From Pseudomonadota bacterium (lineage in GTDB: Bacteria; Pseudomonadota; Alphaproteobacteria; Acetobacterales; Acetobacteraceae), in NCBI GenBank assembly GCA_021845835.1, contig JAJZVE010000104.1, forward strand, positions 2,791 to 10,752: a DNA stretch of 7,962 bases, read 5' to 3'. The notes under the pieces were generated by a model. It worked only from the letters and a program-made list of their open reading frames with translations, searched no databases and was not told the origin of the DNA. A program made the position numbers and the translations under genes. The number at the start of each line of letters is the position of its first letter. Positions within the stretch are counted from its first letter, which is position 1. This document shows positions 1 to 5,247 of this stretch, piece after piece.

Positions 1-1
1 G

Positions 2-58
2 GTGCGGATTCGAGGCAGGTGGCGCGCAGAAGAACTCATGAAATGGAGATTCGTGTGA
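2..58 (+). CDS. Possible C-terminal tail of an upstream gene (5' end outside window)
   Basis: An open frame enters from the left edge and ends at TGA 56-58, giving the tail VRIRGRWRAEELMKWRFV. It is too short to assign to a family. The support is its relation to the next gene: the stop overlaps GTG 55 as GTGA, a typical coupled arrangement, and that GTG has a good ribosome binding site. The frame of the downstream gene is also open to the left edge, so this tail could be a chance open frame. Confidence 0.3.
   Translation: MRIRGRWRAEELMKWRFV
45..48 (+). promoter_or_regulatory. Ribosome binding site that favours the GTG 55 start
   Basis: GGAG lies six bases before GTG 55. The in-frame GTG 19 and ATG 43 upstream have no comparable site, so GTG 55 is the preferred start of the thioredoxin-like gene. 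Confidence 0.5.
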
Positions 59-651
59 CAAGAGCCAACACTTCCGACCATCGTCGACTCTGGCCGCTTG
101 GCGAAATGATGGTTACCGCGCTGATCTTTCTCGGCCTCGCGTCGGCGATCGCTATCGCCGCGCCCACGGGCAGGATGGGCCCGACCGACGTTCCGGCGCA
201 GCAAAACGCGGTCGCGCCAAATGCGCCATTCCACACCGGCGGACATATTGCCGAATTGAAGACCTATATGGGCCATCCGCTCGTGGTCTGGCAGGTGACC
301 ACCTGGTGTCCGAGCTGCCGGGCCGGGCTGGAGACCTTCGCACGGCATCAGGCGCAGATCGATAAGTCAGACCTCACGATCATCGTGTTGCGCGACTACA
401 AGAATGGTGGCTACCACCCTGACGCCAGCATGCACCAATTTGTCGAGCAGGTCGCGCCGAAGCTCCTGAGCGACCCGCATTTCGTGATCGGGGAAGACAC
501 GAAGGCGTTGTTCGACCGCTACAATCCGCACCACTATATCGACGTCTATCAGGTCATCGTGCCGGACGGCCGCATTGCTGTGGATTCTTCGACGCCGTCC
601 GTCACTTTCGGCAAGATCGAGACTTTCATCAAGCCAAAAACCGGGCCCTGA
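55..651 (+). CDS. Membrane-anchored thioredoxin-fold protein with CPSC motif
   Basis: Predicted periplasmic thiol-disulfide protein of about 198 residues. From GTG 55, residues about 18-36 form one hydrophobic segment (starting MMVTALIFLG), which would act as a signal anchor or uncleaved signal peptide. A thioredoxin/TlpA-like domain follows, with VVWQVTTWCPSC at about 77-88, so the CxxC pair is C85 and C88. The cis-proline of thioredoxins, expected just before the strand leading to VPDGR, is not present: the segment reads HHYIDVYQVIVPDGR at about 159-173. It overlaps the next gene by one base (TGATG), which suggests translational coupling with that membrane protein. GTG 19, ATG 43 and ATG 106 are alternative starts. 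The fold is clear. The substrate is unknown, though metal-stressed thiols or a metal-bound partner are likely from the context. Confidence 0.88.
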   Translation: MTRANTSDHRRLWPLGEMMVTALIFLGLASAIAIAAPTGRMGPTDVPAQQNAVAPNAPFHTGGHIAELKTYMGHPLVVWQVTTWCPSCRAGLETFARHQAQIDKSDLTIIVLRDYKNGGYHPDASMHQFVEQVAPKLLSDPHFVIGEDTKALFDRYNPHHYIDVYQVIVPDGRIAVDSSTPSVTFGKIETFIKPKTGP

Positions 652-1169
652 TGGAGGGTCTCTACCAGCGCGCGGTGATCGTGCCGCGCGCCGTGCAGAT
701 GGCGCTCGGTTCCCGTCGTGCCGTGGTTGGGACGATTGCGCTCTTTCTTGCGGCGCTCGCTTTCTATGCGGTGCTCCTGCCCGCAACCAGCACGGGCGGC
801 ACGCTCGGGCTCGTCTCGCTCCGCTTTCTGACGCCAGGCGAGTTCGCGCTTGCGGCGATCATGGCCGCACTCCTCGCGCTGACGATCGCGCTCGGCGTGC
901 ATGGCTTCCGCCGGGGATCAAAGACGCGCCCGACCGGCAGCGTGCTGGGTGCGATCCTTGCGACCTTGCCCGCGTTGCTCTGCTGCACGCCGATCGTGCC
1001 GCTCGCCATCGCGACGATCGCCTCGGCGCTGCCGGCGGCCGGTCAGGTCAGTGGGCCGATCCAGGGCTTCATTGCAACCCATGAGGGCGAGATCTATGGG
1101 ATCGCGATCGCGCTGATGCTCTGGAGTCTCTACGACAACGCCCGCCGGACCCTGTCTTGCGCCCGTTGA
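651..1169 (+). CDS. Four-helix membrane protein with CCTP motif, coupled to the thioredoxin-like gene
   Basis: A 172-residue integral membrane protein of no family I can name. Hydrophobic segments lie at about 24-44, 64-84, 97-127 and 147-162. The third contains LLCCTPIVPL, with vicinal cysteines C111 and C112 and prolines P114 and P117. Vicinal cysteines followed by proline within a helix resemble the first helix of MerT-type mercury transporters, but the rest of the protein does not look like MerT. ATG 651 overlaps the stop of the preceding gene by one base, and there is no strong ribosome binding site of its own, so coupled translation is likely. It may move a thiophilic metal or pass electrons to the thioredoxin-like partner. 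That role is inferred from motif and position only. Confidence 0.85.
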   Translation: MEGLYQRAVIVPRAVQMALGSRRAVVGTIALFLAALAFYAVLLPATSTGGTLGLVSLRFLTPGEFALAAIMAALLALTIALGVHGFRRGSKTRPTGSVLGAILATLPALLCCTPIVPLAIATIASALPAAGQVSGPIQGFIATHEGEIYGIAIALMLWSLYDNARRTLSCAR

Positions 1170-1212
1170 GAACGCATGCGGTGCCTAGCCTCGCTATCTT
1201 CGTGGCCGCAAA

Positions 1213-1455
1213 ATGCCGTCGGTCGTATTCACGGACTTGCAAGCAGCCAAGCTGGGCCTGACGGAGGATCAGGCACGACGGCATGGCTGTCAGGTCAAGG
1301 TGGTCACGCTCGCGCTCGATCGGTTTCCGCGTGCTCTTGCCGCCCGCGACACGCGCGGCCGGATCAAGCGGGTGGCGGAGGCGAGAACCGGCCTTCTGCT
1401 CGCCGCCATGGGCTTCAGCAGGGATCTCGCATTACTTTCGCGTTGTGCAGGATGA
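1213..1455 (+). pseudogene. merA: merA remnant: C-terminal fragments of mercuric reductase
   Basis: An 80-codon ORF that matches mercuric reductase in two pieces. Residues 1-60 (MPSVVFTDLQ, then LDRFPRALAARDTRG, then VAEARTG) follow the first half of the MerA dimerisation domain, known in the family as MPAVVFTDPQ, LDNVPRALANFDTRG and EEGSG. Residues 61-80 (LLLAAMGFSRDLALLSRCAG) follow the extreme C-terminus of MerA, usually [20 protein letters not shown]. The roughly 45-50 residues between them, including the FPYLTMVEG segment, are missing in frame. The FAD/NADPH core and catalytic CxxxxC are absent entirely. The C-terminal vicinal cysteine pair that hands Hg(II) to the active site reads Arg-Cys (CGT TGT), a one-base change from Cys-Cys. 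No ribosome binding site precedes ATG 1213. It cannot be an active reductase. A residual small metal-binding peptide is possible but not supported. Confidence 0.85.
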
Positions 1456-1461
1456 GCCACG

Positions 1462-1842
1462 GTGGGAATGAGGCAGCGGAAGATTTTCGTCAGGGTCGGG
1501 GCGGCGGGATGGCAAGGCCGGGGTTCCGGCTTCCTCTCGGTGGGTGGACTTGCCGCATCGCTGGCGTTCCTGGCCTGCTGCGCCTTGCCACCGCTTCTGG
1601 CCGCGGTGGGACTGGCCGGCGCCTGGACCTTGAACCTGCAATCTCTTCTCGGCCCGCACGAGCGCGCCTTGCTCTGGCTCTCGGTCGGCAGTCTGGGCCT
1701 GGGGGCGGTCCTGTGGGCCTGGCAACTGCAACGGTCCTGGCAAGCCGGCGTGCCGGTCGGGCACATCGGCCGTCAGACCTTGACCCTGTTCATGCTCATG
1801 CTCGGGTCGGCGCTGACCTGGATCGCCGTTCATCCCGGGTGA
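1462..1842 (+). CDS. MerT-like mercuric transport membrane protein
   Basis: A 126-residue inner-membrane protein with three hydrophobic segments at about 25-50, 69-88 and 107-122. The first carries LAFLACCALPPLLAAVGLAGAW at 34-55. This matches the MerT signature in which a vicinal cysteine pair (here C39, C40) sits in helix 1, followed by a Leu/Gly-rich stretch and a GAW-N-L pattern. MerT imports Hg(II) received from periplasmic MerP and passes it to MerA. The second cysteine pair, usually found in the loop between helices 2 and 3, is missing here: that loop (about 89-105) has no cysteine. No merP follows. The gene starts six bases after the merA remnant. GTG 1462 has AGGA nine bases upstream; ATG 1468 is the alternative. 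It may be a mer leftover or a protein reused for another metal. Confidence 0.78.
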   Translation: MGMRQRKIFVRVGAAGWQGRGSGFLSVGGLAASLAFLACCALPPLLAAVGLAGAWTLNLQSLLGPHERALLWLSVGSLGLGAVLWAWQLQRSWQAGVPVGHIGRQTLTLFMLMLGSALTWIAVHPG

Positions 1843-1850
1843 GCCACCCG
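1836..1850 (+). terminator. Small hairpin across the stop codon of the MerT-like gene
   Basis: CGGGTG and CACCCG form a perfect six-base stem with a three-base loop that includes the end of the TGA stop. No T run follows, so it is not a standard intrinsic terminator. It may mark a 3' end or be chance in GC-rich DNA. Confidence 0.25.
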
Positions 1851-1876
1851 TGTGACCACGCGCTTAAATTTGTGCC

Positions 1877-1969
1877 ATGACCGAGGAACCCAAGGCGGAG
1901 CCTGCGCCGGCGATCCGGTTCCCGTCCGGATCGGGCTTGATCCGGCGGGCGGGCGGGAGCATATTGTAG
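1877..1969 (+). CDS. Possible 30-codon small ORF upstream of the secreted protein
   Basis: ATG 1877 opens a 30-codon frame beginning MTEEPKAEPAPAIRF and ending GGSIL with TAG 1967-1969. It is in the same frame as the next gene, whose ATG 1973 follows after one intervening codon (TCG), so the two are separated only by a single amber stop. The peptide is hydrophilic and proline-rich at its N-terminus, with no recognised motif. No good ribosome binding site precedes it. It may be a leader peptide that couples translation to the next gene, whose own binding site is poor, or an untranslated spacer. Confidence 0.22.
   Translation: MTEEPKAEPAPAIRFPSGSGLIRRAGGSIL
1911..1933. repeat. Perfect 8-bp inverted repeat with 7-bp spacer
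   Basis: CGATCCGG (1911-1918) and CCGGATCG (1926-1933) are exact reverse complements separated by TTCCCGT. The repeat lies upstream of the small secreted protein. It could be a regulator binding site or an RNA hairpin, and its length and symmetry do not match a specific operator I recognise. Confidence 0.5.
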
Positions 1970-1972
1970 TCG

Positions 1973-2317
1973 ATGCCCCGAGGCTTGCGCGCACTCGCCG
2001 TGATCATCGCCGTCGCACTGGGTCTGATCGCCCAGGGTGTCGGAATGCCTGCCATGGCTGCGAGCAGTTCGGGGACAGCCCGGAGCGAATGCCAATCGAC
2101 CCCGGGCGTTTGCCCCGGTTCCGGCATGACGCATCACCTTCAGGCGCAGCGCTGCATGTTTCCATGCATCGTGGTTCCCCCCCTGCCGGGGCCTAGCCTC
2201 GCCGCGCTGTCTCCCCCCTGGGCGAGGCAGGTATATGCCGCGAAGGCCGACGGGCTGCCGCCAGGCCTGAGCCTGGCGCCCGATCCTTTCCCACCCAGAT
2301 CACGCGCTCTCGCGTAG
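1973..2317 (+). CDS. Small secreted Cys-containing protein, function unknown
   Basis: A 114-residue predicted exported protein. Residues 1-29 form a signal peptide with basic start MPRGLR, a hydrophobic core at 7-22 and a likely cleavage after MPAMA. The mature part has four cysteines (C40, C47, C61, C65), an HH pair at 54-55, and a Pro-rich C-terminus with LAPDPFPPR at 101-109. Short alphaproteobacterial exported proteins with a few Cys/His residues and a similar PP-R ending often occur near metal-efflux genes, and this may belong with the DUF2946-like group, but I cannot confirm the family. The start has no close ribosome binding site (GGGAG is 13-14 bases away), so translation may depend on the small ORF directly upstream. 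A metal-binding or sensing role is only inferred from context. Confidence 0.65.
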   Translation: MPRGLRALAVIIAVALGLIAQGVGMPAMAASSSGTARSECQSTPGVCPGSGMTHHLQAQRCMFPCIVVPPLPGPSLAALSPPWARQVYAAKADGLPPGLSLAPDPFPPRSRALA

Positions 2318-2342
2318 CCGCCGCTCCGCACGGATCGGCGGC
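2317..2342 (+). terminator. Hairpin directly after the secreted-protein gene
   Basis: GCCGCCG (2317-2323), which begins on the last base of the TAG stop, pairs exactly with CGGCGGC (2336-2342) across a 12-base loop. A second imperfect GC hairpin follows at 2352-2374 (CGAC-CGCC against GGCG-GTCG with a bulge). A run of five T lies at 2397-2401, too far downstream for a textbook terminator. A transcript end here is plausible because the following gap is the longest in the window. Confidence 0.35.
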
Positions 2343-2427
2343 GATGGCAGGCGACCGCCGTTTGGCGGCCGTCGGCGAATGAACGACGCGGAGTAGTTTT
2401 TCAAGCAGACCGCCGCCGGCCGACGCG

Positions 2428-2451
2428 TTGCGCAGGCCTGGCGCCTCGCAA
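2428..2451. promoter_or_regulatory. Nine-pair dyad upstream of the Cys-rich membrane protein
   Basis: TTGCG (2428-2432) and AGGC (2434-2437) pair with GCCT (2443-2446) and CGCAA (2447-2451). One C bulges and the loop is five bases. It lies in the longest intergenic gap, about 85 bases before the preferred start of the next gene. It could be an operator or an RNA stem-loop. No matching known metalloregulator site is recognised. Confidence 0.35.
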
Positions 2452-2522
2452 GGGGCTGAGCGATCACGCGCTTGAACCGTTCCGCCCGGCGCCTCCAGGG
2501 CGCGGACGCGAGCGGGGCCATG

Positions 2523-2528
2523 AAAGGA
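2523..2528 (+). promoter_or_regulatory. Ribosome binding site that favours the GTG 2535 start
   Basis: AAGGA lies within 2523-2528, six to seven bases before GTG 2535. Neither TTG 2472 nor ATG 2520 has as good a site, so the shorter protein is preferred. Confidence 0.55.
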
Positions 2529-2534
2529 TCACAC

Positions 2535-2936
2535 GTGAACACGGAACAAACATCTTCCTGCTGCTCGGGTGCCGCGGGGCCATCATCATCCGGGTCCAGG
2601 CTGAGCCGTTATCTACCGACATGGCTGCGCAGCATGCGGGGCCTCATGCTCGTCGCAGGCGCCGGCGCGGTTGGCGGCGCGGCATTCGGGTGGTGGCCAT
2701 GGCTGGTGGCTATCGGCGTGGCGCCCATCCTGCTTGCGATCCTGCCCTGCGCAGTGATGTGCGCGTTTGGGCTCTGCATGATGAGGATGGGGAACGGAAG
2801 CAAGTCGGCCGGCTCGCAGGGTACCACGACGGATGCCGCTGCTTCGACCGTGGCGCCGCTGCTCCTCGACACAACGTCTGAGCCTGTCGCATCGCCGCAG
2901 ATGGCTCCCGAACGGGAGCACGCGATGCTCCGATGA
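2535..2936 (+). CDS. Small Cys-rich membrane protein, function unknown, metal-cluster context
   Basis: A 133-residue protein from GTG 2535, chosen for its AAGGA ribosome binding site; TTG 2472 and ATG 2520 are longer alternatives. An N-terminal cytoplasmic or periplasmic stretch has a vicinal pair C9-C10. A hydrophobic region at about 37-81 makes one hairpin of two helices, holding GWWPWLVAIGVAP and then ILPCAVMCAFGLCMMRM, so C72, C76, C81 and several methionines cluster at the end of the second helix. Small membrane proteins with this WLVA-G-AP and PC-x3-C-x4-C pattern occur next to copper and mercury genes in proteobacteria, but I know of no assigned function. The tail after about residue 90 is Ser/Ala/Thr-rich and looks disordered. 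Cu(I) or Hg(II) binding is likely from residue content, as an inference. Confidence 0.72.
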   Translation: MNTEQTSSCCSGAAGPSSSGSRLSRYLPTWLRSMRGLMLVAGAGAVGGAAFGWWPWLVAIGVAPILLAILPCAVMCAFGLCMMRMGNGSKSAGSQGTTTDAAASTVAPLLLDTTSEPVASPQMAPEREHAMLR

Positions 2937-2982
2937 TCGTTGCTGCTGAGCGTGACCTGAACCTTCACAAGGAGACTGCACC

Positions 2983-3297
2983 ATGTACGGAAACCTGAGC
3001 CGACTTCTCGCTGCCACAGTCCTGACCGCCGGCCTTGCTCTCGGCCCCGCGGCGCTTGCCGAAACCCATGCGCCGACCAGCCCGCCATCGCACTCGGCCC
3101 CGATGCAGGGTCAGGGCATGATGGGTGGCGGCGGCAAGACCGGCGGCAACGGCATGATGGGCGGCAGCGGCGGGGGCATGATGGGAATGATGACCGCCAT
3201 GACCCGGATGATGAACACCTGCAACACCATGATGGCGAACGCCGGGCATGGTCCTGCTTTGCCGGGGAAGACCGGGTCCAAGCCGTCCCCCACCTGA
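2983..3297 (+). CDS. Secreted Met/Gly-rich protein, likely periplasmic copper binder
   Basis: A 104-residue protein with a standard signal peptide (residues 1-26, ending AALA before ET). The mature part has 14 methionines between residues 41 and 84, mostly as MM pairs in glycine-rich spacers (GMMGGG, GMMGG, MMGMM), one cysteine (C80 in MMNTCNTMM) and a few histidines. Methionine clusters of this kind bind Cu(I) in the oxidising periplasm, as in CueO's Met-rich insert and CusF/PcoE-type proteins. This one matches none of those families end to end. A strong AAGGAG at 2969-2974, eight bases before ATG 2983, fixes the start. The GGCATGATGGG units also occur in the multicopper oxidase gene downstream. 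Confidence 0.8.
   Translation: MYGNLSRLLAATVLTAGLALGPAALAETHAPTSPPSHSAPMQGQGMMGGGGKTGGNGMMGGSGGGMMGMMTAMTRMMNTCNTMMANAGHGPALPGKTGSKPSPT
3117..3192 (+). repeat. Imperfect ATGATGGG-type codon repeats (Met-Gly)
   Basis: Repeated units of the form GGCATGATGGG with GGC/GGG spacers encode the MM-G clusters of the secreted protein. The unit GGCATGATGGGTGG is also found at about 5171-5184 in the oxidase gene. Confidence 0.6.
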
Positions 3298-3312
3298 CGG
3301 CCGATCGGACGT

Positions 3313-3346
3313 GCGGCGACACGGAATTTCCTGGTCCTGTCGCCGC
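3313..3346 (+). terminator. Nine-base perfect stem between the Met-rich gene and the peroxiredoxin gene
   Basis: GCGGCGACA (3313-3321) and TGTCGCCGC (3338-3346) are exact reverse complements around a 16-base loop that itself contains GGAATTTCC. It lies in the 102-base gap after the Met-rich gene. No T run follows. It may be a factor-dependent terminator, an RNA-stabilising hairpin or an operator. Confidence 0.4.
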
Positions 3347-3399
3347 CCGCCGCGATCGATCGGATTTCGCGCCGGCAACCCTCGCAAGGAGTTCTACCC

Positions 3400-4032
3400 A
3401 TGACCCTGCAACTCGGCGATATCGCCCCCGATTTCGAAGCGCAGACGACGGAAGGCGCGCTGCGGTTCCATGACTGGCTTGGCGCCTCCTGGGGCGTGCT
3501 GTTCTCCCACCCCAAGGACTTCACCCCGGTCTGCACGACTGAGCTTGGCGAGGTGGCCCGACTCAAGCCGGAATTCGACAAGCGCGACGTGAAGGTGATC
3601 GGCCTGTCGGTCGATCCGCTCGCCGACCATCGCGTCTGGGCCGACGATATCGCCGAGACCCAGGGGCACGCGCTCAATTTTCCCTTGATCGCCGACAGTG
3701 AGCGGCACATCGCCGGGCTCTACCGCATGATCCATCCAAACGCGAGCGACACCTTGACCGTGCGCTCGGTCTTCGTGATCGGCCCGGACAAGAAGCTGAA
3801 ACTGACGATCACCTACCCGGCCAGCACCGGGCGCAACTTCGCCGAGATCCTGCGCGCGATCGACTCGCTGCAGCTGACGGCGAGGCACAGCGTGGCCACG
3901 CCGGTGAACTGGCAGCACGGCGAGGACGTGATCATTGTGCCTTCACTCAGCGATGCGGAGGCCGCAAAGCGCTTTCCTGCCGGGTGGAAAACCCTGAAGT
4001 CCTATCTGCGGCTCGTGGCACAGCCGCGCTAG
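3400..4032 (+). CDS. 1-Cys peroxiredoxin (Prx6 family)
   Basis: A 210-residue cytoplasmic thiol peroxidase that reduces hydrogen peroxide and alkyl hydroperoxides. The peroxidatic cysteine is C45 in SHPKDFTPVCTTELG, the signature of the Prx6 group, and a conserved Arg lies in TVRSVFVIGPD at about 123-133. The C-terminal half carries the family's extra domain (NWQHGEDVIIVPSLSD, then FPAGWKTLKSYLR). C45 is the only cysteine in the protein, consistent with the 1-Cys mechanism, in which an outside thiol resolves the sulfenate. Length fits the family (about 210-220). AAGGAG at 3386-3391 sets ATG 3400. Its place within a copper cluster suggests protection against peroxide generated by copper redox cycling. 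Confidence 0.95.
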   Translation: MTLQLGDIAPDFEAQTTEGALRFHDWLGASWGVLFSHPKDFTPVCTTELGEVARLKPEFDKRDVKVIGLSVDPLADHRVWADDIAETQGHALNFPLIADSERHIAGLYRMIHPNASDTLTVRSVFVIGPDKKLKLTITYPASTGRNFAEILRAIDSLQLTARHSVATPVNWQHGEDVIIVPSLSDAEAAKRFPAGWKTLKSYLRLVAQPR

Positions 4033-4883
4033 TGGCGCGCCCGGCAACCGCTCTGTCCTGACCCTCGTTCCGTAGGAGACCACCACATGTCGATGCCACT
4101 ATGGCCGTCCGTGACGCGTCGGACGGCACTTCGGGGCGGGGGACTTTCGGTGGCCGCGGCTCTGTTGTCCGCGCCTCCGCGGACGCGGGCCTCGGCCGCT
4201 GCCCCGGGTGCGCCGGCGTACTCCCTGGAACCCGCCCCGGGAACCGCTCTATTGCTCGGCACCGGACAACCGCACACCTCCGTCTGGGCGTACAACAAGA
4301 CCGTCCCAGGGCCGGTGCTGCGCCTGCGCCAGGGGGAGCCTTTCCAGTCGGTGGTTCGCAACGGCCTCACGGAAGGCACCACCGTACATTGGCACGGCAT
4401 CCGGCTGCCGAACGCGATGGACGGAGTGCCGTTTCTCACCCAGAAGCCGATCACGCCAGACGGTACTTTCACCTACGCCTTCACGCCGCCGGACGCCGGC
4501 ACGTTCTGGTACCATCCGCACGAGCATACCGCTGCGGAGATGGGCCGCGGCATGGCCGGCGCGCTGATCGTCGAGGAGCTTGAACCGCCGGCGTTTGACC
4601 GCGACCTCCTCTGGGTCCTCCAGGACTGGGAGCTGGAGCCGAACGGAAGCCTGCTGCCGGGCTTCGATACCTTCATGCAGGCGGCGATGGCCGGGCGGAT
4701 CGGCAATGTGGTCACCATCAACGGAAGCCGACACGCGGACGTTTCGCTGCGCGCAGGGGAGCGGATCCGGCTGCGCCTGGTCAATGCCTGTCTCGCCCGG
4801 TTCATGGCACTGCGCTTTGCCGGGCATCGCGTGGTCGTCGTGGCCTTGGACGGCCAACCGGTCACGCAGCCCTTTGTGCCGTC

Positions 4884-4891
4884 GGGGGGGG
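4884..4891 (+). other. G8 tract: first frameshift in the oxidase gene
   Basis: Eight consecutive G. With seven, the frame would read PSGGRVLIAPAQRVDLLLD, a normal oxidase core segment that is found one frame over. The observed frame instead runs to TGA 4921. Confidence 0.8.
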
Positions 4892-5142
4892 CGGGTGCTG
4901 ATCGCGCCGGCACAGCGGGTTGATCTGCTGCTGGACACGGTTGGCGATCCGGGAGGGCGCTACTCCGTGACCGACGATTTCTATGGTGGACGGCTGACGT
5001 ATCGGCTGACGGAGCTTGCCTACACGAACCAGCCGAGACGGCACCCGCAATTGCCGGCCCGACTGCCCGTCCTGAAACCCAACCCCGTACCGACGCCCGA
5101 TCTCCGTGATCCGGTACGTCACCGGCTGACCATCACTGGCGG

Positions 5143-5247
5143 GATGATGGGCGGCATGGGCGGCGGACGCGGCATGATGGGTGGTGGGGGTGGAATGATG
5201 GGCGGTGGCGGTGGCATGATGGGGGGATGGGCATGATGGCTGACGGC
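5143..5247 (+). repeat. Met-Gly codon repeats inside the oxidase gene
   Basis: Tandem-like imperfect units of ATGATGGG plus GGT/GGC/GGG spacers encode the Met/Gly-rich segment (MMGGMGGGRGMMGGGGG and onward). The region is slippage-prone because of short repeats and G tracts, and it holds the second frame break at its 3' end. Confidence 0.75.
5221..5226 (+). other. G6 tract: second frameshift in the oxidase gene
   Basis: Six G after ATGAT. With seven, the frame would continue MMGGMGMMADGK into the C-terminal cupredoxin domain. As written, the middle frame ends at TGA 5234-5236. That stop overlaps ATG 5233 of the C-terminal frame as ATGA. Confidence 0.75.

Larger units (their letters stand above)
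2318..2534. other. Longest intergenic gap (217 bp), structured but without a gene
   Basis: The stretch contains the hairpins noted above and the dyad at 2428-2451. I see no convincing coding frame on either strand and no clear sigma-70 promoter. TTGAAC at 2472-2477 resembles a -35 box, but the expected -10 position is GC-rich. Confidence 0.4.

Noticed and set aside
575..1084. + strand open frame of 169 codons overlapping the CCTP membrane protein
   Set aside because: Arg/Ala-rich shadow. The 651-1169 frame has clean membrane helices and start-stop coupling.
1176..1880. Long + strand open frame covering both the merA remnant and the MerT-like gene
   Set aside because: It is in a different frame from both recognisable proteins, has low-complexity Arg/Gly/Ala content, and is explained by the high GC of the overlapping genes.
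1937..1967. Promoter-like TTGATC and TATTGT with a 19-base spacer, as MerR-family promoters have
   Set aside because: The spacer has no dyad of the MerR/CueR kind, both boxes lie inside the small ORF, and the transcript would begin at or after ATG 1973.
2300..2542. - strand open frame of 80 codons in the intergenic gap
   Set aside because: Arg/Pro/Ala-rich without any motif, no ribosome binding site recognised, and no family match by eye.
2609..3322. - strand open frame of 237 codons
   Set aside because: Antisense shadow of the Cys-rich membrane protein and the Met-rich gene. Low-complexity Ser/Cys/Arg content is the reverse reading of Met-Gly repeats.
4884..4891. Programmed ribosomal frameshifting at the G8 tract
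   Set aside because: No slippery heptamer with a clear downstream stimulatory structure was recognised, and the second break would need an opposite shift. A homopolymer indel is simpler.
5143..5247. CRISPR-like or tandem non-coding repeat array
   Set aside because: Units are short, uneven and encode a continuous Met-Gly segment, and there are no spacers of constant length.
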